Shown in pieces: positions 11,415 through 22,658 of a stretch of DNA of 64,000 bases. The notes beneath the pieces were generated by a model. That model was given only the letters and a program-made list of their open reading frames with translations, was not told where the DNA came from and made no database searches. Numbering within the stretch: the first letter of the stretch is position 1; each line of letters begins with the position of its first letter. Origin of the DNA: Voacanga thouarsii (taxonomy: Eukaryota; Streptophyta; Magnoliopsida; Gentianales; Apocynaceae); assembly GCA_026120185.1 (NCBI GenBank), contig JANUWF010001188.1, forward strand, positions 2,170,001 through 2,234,000, written 5' to 3'. The position numbers and the translations under genes are program-made.

Positions 11415-12519
11415 TGATAGGGGTTAAAATCACCAATCTTTTCCTAGTTAATTGAGGGTGTTTTAAGATATATTTCTAGTAATAACTCGGCATATTTTTT
11501 CTTATTTGACATTTTGCTCGTAAAAGGTATTTTTGGTAAATATGTATAGATTTAGGTTAAAATTGAGCAGAAAGTGCACAGAATCAGAATGTATTTGGTG
11601 CCAGGCCCAGCCAATAGACTAGGCACCGGGTCCATTGTGCTCCAACAGAAGAAATTGAGCCAATGATAGGGGAATTCCAAAACAGACCTAGTGCCAGGTC
11701 TGGTAAGTGCACCTGGCGCCGGGTCCAGTCTGCCTATTAAGCAGAAACGGCAAAAAATAGAGTAAAAAGAGGGGAAGAACAAAGTGCACCTGGCGCCATG
11801 TGGGTTGAAGGTACCCAGCGCTAGGTATACTTTAGAAGTGGAAATCCTGTACGCGAAATTAGGGCTTATCTAATGATTTTAGTATTTTCTTACTCCTATT
11901 CGACCAAGACTTCCTCAGCCATAAAATTGGCATCCAAGAGGCCTATAAAAGTATAAGAGAACACAAGGGTTTGAGATATACAACTTAGAGAGGTGAATAA
12001 AAGGGCAAAAATTCTGATTCTCTCATTGAAAGAGGTGTTCACCAAAGTCAAGGAAGATTTTTTAAAGGGAGTCTTCAAGTAAGAAGAAAGAGGCTTGTCT
12101 ATGAGTGTTTTCTTTTCTCTTTGCCTTCTTTTTCTTTAGCAATGATGTATTCAATATTTTTATTGTAATTTAACATTATTTTGGGATTAATGATTTTGTG
12201 TTAATTTAGTTGTTTGATCAATTCTTTGTTATCTTTAGTATTTTATTACTTGATTTTATTGGTTATTGATACGAGTTCTTCTAATTGACTCGAGACGAAG
12301 ATGTTAGGAGTTTTATTGCATTGATTTCGTATTTGTCTAATCTTAATAGACTTGAGCGACGAAGTTAAGGTTATAGGACTAAGTGATCAAATAATAGTTG
12401 ATTTCGTCTTGAGCAAAGGGTTATTAGCTAATTTCATGTTTATAAGAAATTGAGTCTAATGCATGTTTTGGTTAGGATTAGCTTAATTGACAATTCTGTT
12501 AATATAATCAAAATATAGG
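11415..12519 (+). repeat. 3' LTR of the plus-strand Athila-like element, truncated
   Basis: Parallels 7816-8928 throughout, including the palindrome pairs and TATA box, then breaks off after 'aaaatatagg'. The following base begins unrelated CACTA-associated sequence. Confidence 0.85.
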
Positions 12520-12794
12520 TGTAATAAAGAAAAAATGAAACAATCTTGAATAGAACTCAATATCCTACTCATCCCGAAGTAACAAACTTGCCCATGGCTG
12601 TCATTAAAGATCAGAAGAAACTAAAATGAAACATCTATAAAACACGAACTCCTTACAAAAATGCCCACACAAAAATGAGCTTCAATATTTCTGAAAATTG
12701 TGATCCAAAAAACTATTGAGCTTCATAATTATAAGCTTTAGACAGGATGAATTAATAGGGAAAGCTAGCGACCGGATCTACCCACCCATTGCAG

Positions 12795-12951
12795 AAATGA
12801 ACACCCAAGTGAAGGCGAGGAGAACAAACCTGGTGAGGAGAACAAAGCCAGAGAAGAGGAGAATGTCTCGACGGCGGTGAAGGAGGCAGCAGCAGCGGCG
12901 GGCACGGTGGAAGGCAATGGGAGTAGCAGCGGGAAGATCTCACGGCAGAAG
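12795..12951 (+). other. GC-rich exon-like patch inside the CACTA end
   Basis: A patch far richer in GC than its surroundings, bounded by a splice-acceptor-like TTGCAG on the left and a donor-like CAGAAG|GTAAGG on the right; a second donor-like site lies near 13005. One plus-strand frame is open across it and reads as an acidic then Ala-rich peptide (segments NEHPSEGEENKPGEEN and VSTAVKEAAAAAGTVEG). It could be a captured host exon or part of a second CACTA gene. The minus-strand frame over the same bases is Pro/Ser/Leu-rich and less protein-like. Confidence 0.35.
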
Positions 12952-13059
12952 GTAAGGGGGAAAAGGAAGGGGACAGTGCCAGAGAAGATAAACAATTTTG
13001 TAAAGGTAGGAGTGTATCTATGTAGTCGAACTGTTGGGGTGGTTTTATGAAACATATAT

Positions 13060-13330
13060 GATGGTTGTTACTTTACCGTCGTATATTTCTCTTTAATACA
13101 ATAGTTTGCATCATATATGATTACCAATTTGTTACCCTTTTTGACAAATTTAATAAAATTACAACGGTTTATAACCGTCTTATTAAATTTGTCCGCAAAG
13201 GGTTGCAATTAGGTAATCACATACGACACTAACCGCCGTATTAAAGGGAAATATACGACGGTTAAGAAACAACCATCATACTAAATAATCAGATACGACG
13301 GTTTGACCTAACTGTCGTATTAAATTATAA
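13060..13330. repeat. CACTA subterminal repeats, inner block
   Basis: Repeated, often back-to-back motifs of the form ACCGTCGTAT / ATACGACGGTT, at 13073, 13161, 13223-13266 and 13297-13320. Several are mutated at CpG. Confidence 0.7.
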
Positions 13331-13356
13331 AAAAAGCTTATTTTTTACTTAGATTT

Positions 13357-13570
13357 CATACATACATACATACATACATACATACATACATACATACATA
13401 CATACATACATACATACATACATACATACATACATACATACATACATACATACATACATACATACATACATACATACATACATACATACATACATACATA
13501 CATACATACATACATACATACATACATACATACATACATACATACATACATACATACATACATACATACA

Positions 13571-13600
<30 letters not shown>
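13357..13600. repeat. (CATA)61 microsatellite
   Basis: 244 bp of uninterrupted CATA repeats, 61 units with no substitution, followed by a short TTTA/TA tract. Its purity implies recent expansion. The long Met-Tyr-Val-Cys frames across it are artefacts. Confidence 0.98.
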
Positions 13601-13601
<1 letters not shown>

Positions 13602-14229
13602 TTATTTATTTATATATATATTACTAATGTGACAGATCAAATTATATAAATTTTACTTTTACAATAATAATTATACATAGAATGTCTAAGTATGAATGAA
13701 TGTATATAACAATTAAGATAGTATACTTTTTCTACATATATAGATATGCACACATATATATGTATGTTTGTAATTAAAAATTTATTTATGTTATGTAACA
13801 TATTAATCTAATACTCACTAATTAATGAATGATATATTATACTGCATATAAACATATATATATTAATAAAATAACTAATAAAATGAAATTCAAGCTCTTT
13901 AATACAAATATATTAAAACTTAAGTTGCAAAAAAACTTTAATTGAAAAATCAATGATCTAACCATTAGATGTACTTATAAAGTTAAAAAAAATTTAGTGA
14001 CCAAATTTGATGGTCATTCATTTTATTTTATCACATTTTTGGAGTAATATTTATAAAATAGTAAGAAAACTTAGTGTATTATTTACAAATATAAGAACAT
14101 CAAATTAATAATCCAACTATTAGATTTATTAAAATCATTACCAAAAGTATTGTGACTAAATTTGAAAGTAATCAGATAAAATTTGAAACACTTTTGATGC
14201 ATTTTGTTATAATAAGACTAAAAACAACA

Positions 14230-14517
14230 GCCAAACCCATCGTATTAGATGAGTATAAACAATGGTTAATTTAACCGTGGTATTTACATTAACATAAATA
14301 CGATGGTTTCTGTTAACCGTCGCATTATATTACACCTATTACAACGGTTTGGGTAAACCGTTGTAGTTGGTTGAACTAATATGACGATTACATTCTAACC
14401 ATCCTATAAAGTCTACTAATACAACGGTTATGTAACCATTGTATAAATTTAGATGTTACGATGGTTTTTCAACCATCGTATTTGTTAGTGTCATATTTAC
14501 CCTATTTTTTTATAGTG
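14230..14517 (-). repeat. CACTA subterminal repeats and terminus
   Basis: Inverted pairs such as 'tacgatgg...ccgtcgca', 'acaacggttt...aaaccgttgt' and 'acgatggtttttcaaccatcgt' are packed into the last 250 nt before the CACTATAAAAAAATAGGG end. Confidence 0.75.
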
Positions 14518-15001
14518 TCCAGAAAACATTCGGACTTCCAATGCTGCATAAACTGGGTGTAGACTGCCATAACCTTCCAAACTGGCCTTTTTCCACTTAT
14601 TCAGATATTGAATAGAATGTCTGCCAGCAGCTTAGCATACCTAGACTCCAATGCCAACCAAATGTGTCCATCATGTGGTGAATCCCATCTGAAGTGTCTA
14701 TGAGATTTTTATCATAAAAAATATAGTTTAATGTGATTAAATAAAATATAAGACAGAGTTAAATGTTAAAATAAATGTAAATGATACTTTATAATTAATT
14801 ATTTACACAAAACTCTACAAATTATATATCTAACATGTTAAGTAGGATGTCTTGGACGGAGCGATATGGTCTAGAAAATTGCTTTCTAAATAAAGAGGTG
14901 ATGACATGGGCACATGCTTACTGGTGCCTAAAACTATAACATATAATTTGAACTTATTATAATATGTAATACATAACTAGTGAGGTATAAAAAATGTTAT
15001 C

Positions 15002-16855
15002 TTATTTAAAAGGTACATACGTAGCACTAAATGGAGTCATGTATAGTCTACTGTCCAATAGATCATCTTGGACATATAAGCAGATGATGATGGTATAAAT
15101 AAGGGTAGTATAGATGACAATCGAGAGTGGTACTATAGACAATGGTGGTTCAGATACCGAGGGTGGCTGATCACTACCAGAAGCTCCATTGGCACCCCTT
15201 CCATGCCTAGAAACTAATACACTAGGATTAGAAGTTTGCGGCATCTCTAAGATGTCATAGTGTTATTTAATTAGAATATAATCAACAATAATAGTTAAAA
15301 TACAACAAAAAATGCCAATAATTAAAGTTATAACTTAATCATCTAATTTGTTTTTGGTTTTGCATTCAACGATATCCTCATGCAAATCATCTTTAGTGTG
15401 ACAATCGCTACAAGAAATATCTTCTTTTTTTACTTGAACTTGGTTCATCAAATTGTAAGTCTACAATTTTGGTTGCACCAAATTCATTTATCAATTGACC
15501 CACATAGTCAAACACCTCAAGTATAGTGATGGCAACTATTTAATCCATATCTGGTTGGTAAGCATTGTCAACTATTGGAGAATCCACAACATGACATGCC
15601 TTAGATTGACACACCACCCACTAATCATTCTTTGTTCTTTTATAACCTAGATTGGGAGTGTAGTACACTTGATTAGTCTGGGAGGCCAAAATAAAATGAT
15701 TGAAACTTGGATACCTCCCATTATAGTTGATTTCAATAAGTTTGTACTGAGGATGCATTTTAACCCCACAATTAGGTGTTAGATCAAATTATTCATATAA
15801 GAATAAAATGGTATTTTGATTTGGAGATTCAAAAAATTATACTTCGATAATTTCTTTTAACACGCCATAATATTCACCCCCATGACCCAACATTACTTGC
15901 TTTTACACGTACTTTACTATTGACTGTCTTTTTTCCCTCGCAATGCTTGTCAGCATGAAATCAATAAATATTTACTACATATCCATTGAATGAATGAACA
16001 CATCTTGAGGGTTCCCAAAAAGAATTTTTCAAGCACTGATTATCCACACCATTTTGGTTATCATGAACCTATCAAAAATAAATTTTTGTCGAGTATTAAA
16101 TTGTTATTGTATAGAAAATATCCTCAGATATTGACGAGATTAATAGCACTTATATGATTCCTAAACTAATCAGCAAACTCTAAATCAATCATTATTTCAA
16201 CATCTACACTACTTATACTAGCCACCAAAGCATGTAAGTCGTCCTTGAATTTTCTGGCAGATATTTATCTAGAGTTAAACATTTTCAGGTTTTGAGCATA
16301 ATCAAAAGCTATATATTGAATTATGCTTACTCAATAAATGATTCCACCTCTTGATAATTATGTAGTATGTAGTTTGTGGCAGCTCTCATTTCTTGATCTG
16401 ACAAATATTGACTATTTATCTTGCCATATTTTCTTCTAGCAAGCTTATATATTGACAACACCTCCTCTTGTGAGCTATTTGAAGCACCATCATCATTAGG
16501 GGTTGGGACTCTACTCCTTATTTGGATATGAGAGTTAAAACAATGCAAGAAGAATGTAGATGCCTCTTCAACAAGAAAAGCCTTTCAAATCGAGTTTTTA
16601 ACTCTAGCCTTATGTTTAATTTTCTTTCTCAGGTTATGTAAATACCTAAAAGTTTTTTATTTTTTTTTTAAAAAGAGACATCACAACCATATCTATAATT
16701 TGCCAGTATATGTCTATAATCTAATGATGAAATATATGTGATAGGAACAATTCTCTCAAAGGGACATGTCTATTTATATTACACTGAATTGCTAACTCCA
16801 ACCTTGTAGGGCAAATGAACTAGTAAATGTACCATAACGTCAAAAAATATCGGTC
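15002..16855 (-). pseudogene. TNP2-like CACTA transposase, decayed copy 2 (C-terminal part)
   Basis: A second, diverged TNP2 remnant. On the minus strand it starts in DUF4218 at the very edge of the copia LTR (FFDVMVHLLVHLPYKVGV at 16800-16853), continues through KARVKNSIRKAFLVEEASTF (near 16560-16640) and LSDQEMRAATNYILHNYQEV (16327-16548), then DUF4216 (GRYPSFNHFILASQ...VYYTPN near 15640-15720). It ends in a Ser-rich, basic-Gly tail (15002-15244) comparable to the tail of copy 1. Stops and indels separate the frames. The N-terminal catalytic half is absent because copia G inserted within DUF4218; it should lie beyond the right edge of the window. The ~480 nt between 14521 and 15001 holds no frame I can assign. 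Confidence 0.8.
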
Positions 16856-18629
16856 TGTAAGATTTTGATCATGCAAAATCAAATAATGCGTAGCGAAAAT
16901 TGAAATAAAATTCACGCAACAGGATTCCTTGTATGTAAATAAACAGGTTAAGGGAGAGCAAAAAATTATGTTACCTAAAAAATGCAGCTTTTAAAAATTT
17001 TTCTCCGTGCGAAATTCTTTTAGAAATTGTCCAAGCTGTGAATAACTAAATTCCGAGAGTAGGAATTTTTCTAACATAGTCCACACGAAGAATGATACTT
17101 AAAATTATGCACCAAAAAATCTATGCTGCTAGATTTATATCATGGTAACTAAAGGGATTTAATGTGCGAAAAGAAGAATATTAAAAAAAAAAGGCTTTCA
17201 TGTGTTCTGTGTTGTTTCAATAGTGTGGCAGTTTCCGAATTATATCTCTATATATAAGAAAAATCATTGTCACAGGAAGAACCGCACGTTTTGTTTCCTA
17301 AACCTTGTAGGAAACAATTATTTAGCCTTTTAATTACGGGTTCTTAGATTTAAAAATTACAATTTGGCCCTTGAATTATAACAAGTTTATATAATTAACT
17401 CAAAAAAGATTTAATAATTCCAATTCAACCCCAACAATTATAACACTTTATAATTAACTCATAATAATTATTTCTTCTCACAAATTAATCCCATAATATT
17501 ATCAAACAATATCTTAAGTACCTATTTCTCTATTATGTATGACTTATTAGGTTTTCTAATCTATTGGTAGCGAAGTATAAATTAATTCTAATTCCTATAG
17601 AATTAATAATCCTTAATAATTAAAATTAACTTATTTATTCTAATTAGGATTAATTTATTAATTATCTAATCAATAAGTTCACATTTAGTAGATCATGAAC
17701 GGCATCTAACAATGCATCATGACATCCAAAAGCTAAGAAAGTCAAGTGGCTTGATATGAACCTTTCAATAGTAAATATCAGTGCAATAAACTCTTTCATT
17801 ATACTATATCTCATTCAGTTTAGAGTATAGAATTAGTGTCATCTCCCTCTAGAATATAATTAATTCTAACCCAAATTTATTAGTACTTGTTCTAGAATCC
17901 ATTACTCAATATGTGTATCATTTAAAACTATTTCCAAAAGATAGTTGCTTTTGCCAAGGATTTTTTGAGTAATAATTCTCTACCAGTAGCTGTGAGATAT
18001 ACACCATACTATTAAGAGCAATGAATCCTTTATTGACTATCTCAACTACTTTCGTTTGTTTTACGTTGTACCCAATAACTATCTCATAGATAGTCCCAAT
18101 GAGACTCCGAATATTAGCATTAAATTACAACATTCAGTAAACAAAGTACTTTCAAGATTTCAAGTCTAAAGATACTTACATAGTTGCTATAATAAGATTC
18201 TATTACTGGCGCTAAATAGTTATCTATGTGATTATCTCAAAGTTAGGTCATCCAATGTACTTGTTCATGATGCAAGCATCCACGTGTTAACTTGAGTATC
18301 ACGATACCTACGAATGTAAGAACCACTGCTTAATTTAATTAAGAAAGCTAATGCGTGCTAGTCTTGATACATTAATAATGTCTCGTCTTATTAATATTAC
18401 GACTAAGGATAGTTTAAGCACAAGTTACTGCATAGTATAGTAGGAATCCTATATTATAATATCTATCATGATTTGTTTAATACTGTACATTGTGTTAGGG
18501 ACTTTATCTATAAATTTTATCCATATACACTTATGAAATAAAGAAATTGAAAGATAAAGAATGCCTTTATTAAATAAATCTGCAAAATACATGGTACAAA
18601 TGTATTAGTTGTAGGGCATAATTATAATA
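16856..18629 (-). repeat. 3' LTR of copia G
   Basis: Aligns along its length with the copia E LTRs (e.g. 'gtcaagtggcttgatatgaacctttcaatag', 'ctctcaactactttcgttt'). In + orientation it begins 'tgtaagatttt.atcatgca', as E begins 'tgtaggatttctatcatgca'. About 1774 bp. Confidence 0.85.
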
Positions 18630-18659
18630 ATCTCCTAATTGTACTAAATCTAATCATTC

Positions 18660-19400
18660 ATGTATCAAACACCAAATGACTTAACATGACCATCATGTTT
18701 CTTCTGGGGTAGTGCCTTAGTTAGCGGATCAGCTATGTTCTGATCAGTGAAAACTCTCTCTATCTTTACATCTTTCCTATCAATGATTTAATGAATCAAG
18801 TGATAGCACCTAAATACATGCTTGAATTTTTTATAAGACCATGGTTCCTTTGCTTGTGCAATGGCTCCATTGTTAGCATAATATATAGGTATTAGATTAA
18901 TAATGCTACGTACCATTCCTTGTTCTGTTATGAACTTCTTGATCCAAACCGCTTCTTTAGTTGCTTCAGAGGCCACTATATACTCAGCTTCAGTGGTTAA
19001 GTCGGCAGTTGTGTATGATTTGGAACATTTTCAAATAACTGCCCTACCGCAAAAAATGAACATATAGTCAGATTAAGATTTGTAATCATCCTTATCAGAT
19101 TGGAAATTGATATTAGTATGCCGTTTGATTTGCAAGTTACCTTATTCATATGCTAAGAATATATCCTTAGTTCATCTTAAGTACTTAATGATATTATTGA
19201 CAACCACCAGATGACCTTCTTTAGGTTCAGATTGGTATCTACACGTCAAGCTAAGATCATAAGATACATCGTGCCTAGTACATATCATATAATATACGAT
19301 AGACCTAATTGTCGAAGCCTATGGTATTCTACTCATATGATCCCTTTTATCTTGTATTTTAGGACACAGAGATTTTGAAAGGCTTATTCCATGGGTCATG
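18660..19400 (-). pseudogene. copia RNase H / C-terminal pol fragment of element G
   Basis: The clearest frame, 18788-18976, reads EAVWIKKFITEQGMV then NNGAIAQAKEPWS, matching the RNase H tail of copia E (EAVWIKKFITELGVV, NNGAIAQAKEPQS). Homology to E continues out of frame to about 19395, through the segment equivalent to TIGSIMYAMICTRPDVSYA. Stops and indels are frequent. It is truncated by the insertion of gypsy C at 19401. Confidence 0.85.
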
Positions 19401-21129
19401 TGTAACACCCCACCTTAAGGTACCCTTAGACCATATGGGAAAAGGTGCATTGCAAGGCATTATGATGTGCATATAGTAATAATTTAATGCATTTGCATAA
19501 GTATATATGATCTTTGTGTTTGTTTATGTAAGTATGCATCTATTGAGTTATAAGAATATTTAGTTGAGATGATGAGCTTTTATTTTGTTGGATAGAATGT
19601 AATGGAGGAGAATGTGATGTGTGGGTTGAAGGTGAAAGGAATTTATTGAGGAAATTACTCACAATGATTGATGTGGTCTAGTAGATAGAGCTTGGTGTTT
19701 AATACCTAGAAACTTGAGTTCGAATCCCAACTTATGCATATTTGTTGTTCCTCTCTTTTCTTGCCTATTTTCACTCCATTTTCCCTTGGCCGAAATTCCA
19801 TGCTAGCTACCACCTTGGAGTTATCTCCTAAGATATAGGAGAGAGTTTATCTTGGAAATTAGGAGATAAACTAGAAATTTTATCTTTTACTTTTGAAAAT
19901 ATAAATATCTTTTGAATGAAGGTATTATCTACACAAGAAAAATGTCCAGCATATATAATCTGATATATATATATATATATATATACATATTATATTTTTT
20001 TATTTCTTGAATTTCGAAAAAAGAAGTTGGAAAAAATTTCCAGCTACCACCTTTTAAGGATAGGGCTTTTCTAATTCAAAGTTTTGAATTCTAGGTTACT
20101 AAAATAAAAATATAGATTTTATTTTTGGAAATTGCTTATTTATCTTTATTGAAACTTATTTAATCATCTATGGAGACAATTTTTTGGAAAATAGCAGCTT
20201 GAGTGCTGCCATTTTGGAGCTAATTTAGCTCAACAAAAACTGTTGTAGATAGGAGATAAACTTATCCAAAACATTTGCATATTATCTTTCATTTAAAACC
20301 AAAATTTTATTTATCTCCAAACTAAAAATTTATCCTTTCTTTATCCCAAAAATTCGGCCACATTACTTCTCTTTTTCCTTTATTATTTCCGTCACCAAAG
20401 CTACACAACAATGTTTTTTTTTTCTCTTCCATTGATTCTATTAGCAGAAAACTAGGAAAGAGTTCTTCACTCCTTCAAACACTCACATTTATCCTATCAC
20501 CTTTGATAGTTCAAATACTTATCATATCTTTCGAAGATTGAATTATCCTAATCCTAGGCTAGCTAACCAAAATCTCAGCCCCTCCTACTCACATATTCAG
20601 CCACCACAAACACGCACACATGAAATTGCTCAAGCAAGAGCATACACTCATTTGCCACAAAACTGAAACAAAAGACTTCCTCTCAAACTCTCTTTTGGCC
20701 TCTCTTGTTTTACTAGAGCAAAAAACTAATTTTTACCACTTCTTCTTTTTCTCTTGTTGTTCAAATAACACACAAAACAAAGACCAATATTTTGTTATTG
20801 TAGGTCAGTTTTGACACCAAAATAACCCGAGTCTTGTTTCATTTTCTCTCTCAAAACCGAAATGACAAAAGATTAGTGGTTTTCTCCCTTTCTTCCCTTG
20901 CTAGACTGAAACAAGGCTCTTGACTCTTATTTTCCTTGCAAACACACAAAGCACTGACTACTAAGGAGTTAGATGTAACAAGATTAAAAATTAAAGAAGA
21001 TTAAAGAAGATTAAAGAAGTCACCTTTCCTGTTCTTCTTTGGGTCATTCGAACAAGAGGTAACTCGAGTCACTTTTCTAAGGAGTTAGATATGTGAAATG
21101 ATTAGATATTCATTATGATTGGGTATATG
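19401..21129 (+). repeat. Gypsy C 5' LTR, first part
   Basis: From TGTAACACCCCACCTTAAGG to the ATATG target site of element D. It carries a tRNA-like module at 19667-19732 and a short (TA)n run near 19964-19985. Joined with 51593-53326 it gives an LTR of about 3.46 kb. Confidence 0.85.
19667..19732 (+). promoter_or_regulatory. tRNA-like A-box/B-box module in LTR C
   Basis: TGGTCTAGTAGATAGAGC resembles a tRNA D-arm and Pol III A box; 42 nt on, GAGTTCGAATCCCAA resembles a T-arm and B box (GGTTCGAATCC). A 7-nt loop between TTGGT and ACCTA fits an anticodon arm. It starts about 268 nt from the LTR start. LTRs A and B have the same feature at the same place. No acceptor stem is evident, so this is not a tRNA gene. 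Confidence 0.55.
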
Positions 21130-22658
21130 TGATGTGTTCGGACTTGGGTATAAAAATCATACAAAAACTAAGCACATTCCCAATCAAGTTTAAATTAAAA
21201 TGTTCAACCCCAAATCACATATATGAGCAAGTATACTCATCATTAACTGAGCATAGGGTTCAAACGAGTGTCGATCCTTCAGGAATAAGTAAAAATTAAT
21301 TACCTTTCTTTTATTGTTTAACCGACTCGATAAAGTGAAAAATAAATAAAAAGAAAAATAAAATAAAAGAAAATCAAAATAAAAATATATATATGTCAAG
21401 GATGGAGAAGTATGTAATTCAAACCATTGTTTAGATAAACATGATCTCAAAGGACCTAACCATTATTATAACTAATTTTTCTCTTGGCACCATGAAGGAT
21501 AAAGGTAAATTAGCATCACTTGGTATGTCTTAACTAATTACTACATTCTAGATAAATTAGCATCACTTGGTTTGTCTCAACTAATTTATCCAAAAGATGC
21601 ATTAAACACAATCCTTGATTAAATTTCCTTGGTCTGGCAAATTTAAAACATGAAATTAATCAATAAATCCTTGGTCTGGCAAACATCAATTAACCTTTAA
21701 TTACTAAATTCTCAACAATTAACCTCTTTGGTCTAGCAATTTAACAGCTAATAAATATGAAATTAATCAATTTCAACTGCTATCAACCTCTTTGGTCTAG
21801 CAAGTTAATGAAAAGAAACAACCAATTAATCTCGTAATCCCCCAAGTAATTAAATACCAAGAAGAACAATCAATTAATCAAAAGATCAAATACCTCTAAA
21901 TATCATGAATATCTAAAACAATGTTAAATTGCAATAAAACAATTAACATATCATTGTCCAAGAAAAAGAAAACAAAGTAAAAGAAAGCACTCATAGACAA
22001 GCCTCCTTCAGCTTCCTTTGAAGACCTTCTTGTACAACCCTCCTTGAACTTGAAGAATTCCTCCTTTGATTAAGTGATTTTCTCTGATGATCAATGAATT
22101 GTCCATTTTCCCTTGTGTTTTTCATCTATTTATAGGCTTAGGAAGTGCCTAAACTCGTAGGTACAAAGTTCTTGGCCGAGTAGAAGTTAGAAGATACTAA
22201 AACTCCTCAGATTATCAAAAATCGCGTAGAAAAATCATAGCATCGCCTTGGCTTCAGGGCACAACCAGCGCTGGTTTTGTTCTGCTTCTCCACTCGTTAG
22301 TCGATTTTTCTTCGAATTTTGCACAATATGTTCCAGAATGCAACCGACGCTAGTTCCAGCTTCACAGCTGGTGCTGCCTTGGTTCTGTTCTGCTCTGTTC
22401 CACCAATTTTTTGTCACTTCGAAGTTCGTTTCAAAAATGCATGGCCGGCGCCGGTTCTAGGGCCCTAGCCGGCGCCGCCTCTCCTCTGTTTTGCGATGTT
22501 TTTATTTCATTTTACCCTAAAATTCTGAAATAAAGAACAAAATACCTTTCTAAGGGTAAAATCTCAAATATGAAGGAATATGACTAGTTATTGAACAAAA
22601 TGTATTACAAATGAACGTCAAATAACTATGAAAAACATGACTAATTTAGCCCCTATCA
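21130..22658 (-). repeat. 3' LTR of element D
   Basis: 1529 bp, preceded in element sense by the PPT. A TATA-like TATAAATA (minus strand, 22127-22134) and three palindrome pairs (22243-22480) match the architecture of the 7816 LTR family. In several segments repeated 'ctttggtctagcaag' units occur. Confidence 0.9.
22243..22480 (-). promoter_or_regulatory. Paired GC-rich palindromes in U3 of element D
   Basis: AACCAGCGCTGGTT (22263-22276, perfect), AACCGACGCTAGTT (22342-22355) with CAGCTGGTGCTG (from 22365), and GGCCGGCGCCGGTT (22443-22456) with GCCGGCGCCGCC (22468-22479). The last pair flanks CTAGGGCCCTAG, itself a perfect palindrome (22457-22468). A weaker partner of the first lies near 22241-22248. 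The right LTR repeats the series at about 51175-51410. Confidence 0.5.

Larger units (their letters stand above)
7816..12519 (+). mobile_element. Non-autonomous Athila-like gypsy element (LARD-like), plus strand
   Basis: A 5' LTR (7816-9359), tRNA-Asp-type PBS (9366-9382), ~2 kb internal region with one degenerate unrecognised ORF, a strong PPT (11391-11410) and a 3' LTR beginning TGATAGGGG at 11415. The 3' LTR stops abruptly at 12519, about 430 nt short of the 5' copy, where CACTA-related sequence begins. No reverse transcriptase, integrase or protease motifs are seen, so it would depend on a partner for mobilisation. Large size with little coding content fits LARD-type derivatives. Confidence 0.85.
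12520..14517 (-). mobile_element. CACTA element end with subterminal repeats
   Basis: On the minus strand the element begins CACTATAAAAAAATAGGG at 14517, the CACTA hallmark, with TCC at 14518-14520 as the possible 3-bp TSD. Inside are many copies of a 'tacgacggtt / aaccgtcgta' type subterminal motif in both orientations (13060-13330 and 14230-14480), the kind of site TNPA-like proteins bind in En/Spm. No matching second terminus was found to the left, so the element is either truncated at 12520 or continues, interrupted by the gypsy insertions, to the TNP2-like gene at 577-4030. Confidence 0.75.
16856..19400 (-). mobile_element. Ty1/copia element G, left part, interrupted by gypsy C
   Basis: Minus-strand copia remnant of the same broad family as copia E. 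It has a complete but diverged 3' LTR (16856-18629) preceded, in element sense, by the end of an RNase H domain (18660-19400). At 19401 the copia sequence stops exactly where the gypsy C LTR begins, so the rest of G should lie beyond C to the right of this window. The bases before the LTR (16851-16855, CGGTC) are the presumed TSD. Copies E and G differ at many sites, so G is the oldest of the nested set. Confidence 0.85.

Noticed and set aside
13345..13599. Three overlapping long minus-strand frames of Met-Tyr-Val-Cys repeats
   Set aside because: Pure product of the CATA microsatellite, open in every frame on that strand.
19667..19732. A functional tRNA gene
   Set aside because: A and B boxes are present but there is no acceptor stem and arm pairing is imperfect; kept only as a tRNA-like module.
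20580..20814. Plus-strand ORF of 64 codons in LTR C as a small gene
   Set aside because: Lies inside an LTR, and the Phe/Ser-rich run has no recognisable features.
21480..21800. Repeated 'cctctttggtctagcaag' units as a CRISPR-like or tandem regulatory array
   Set aside because: Spacing is irregular and the units diverge; they also occur in the right LTR of D, so they are ordinary LTR content.
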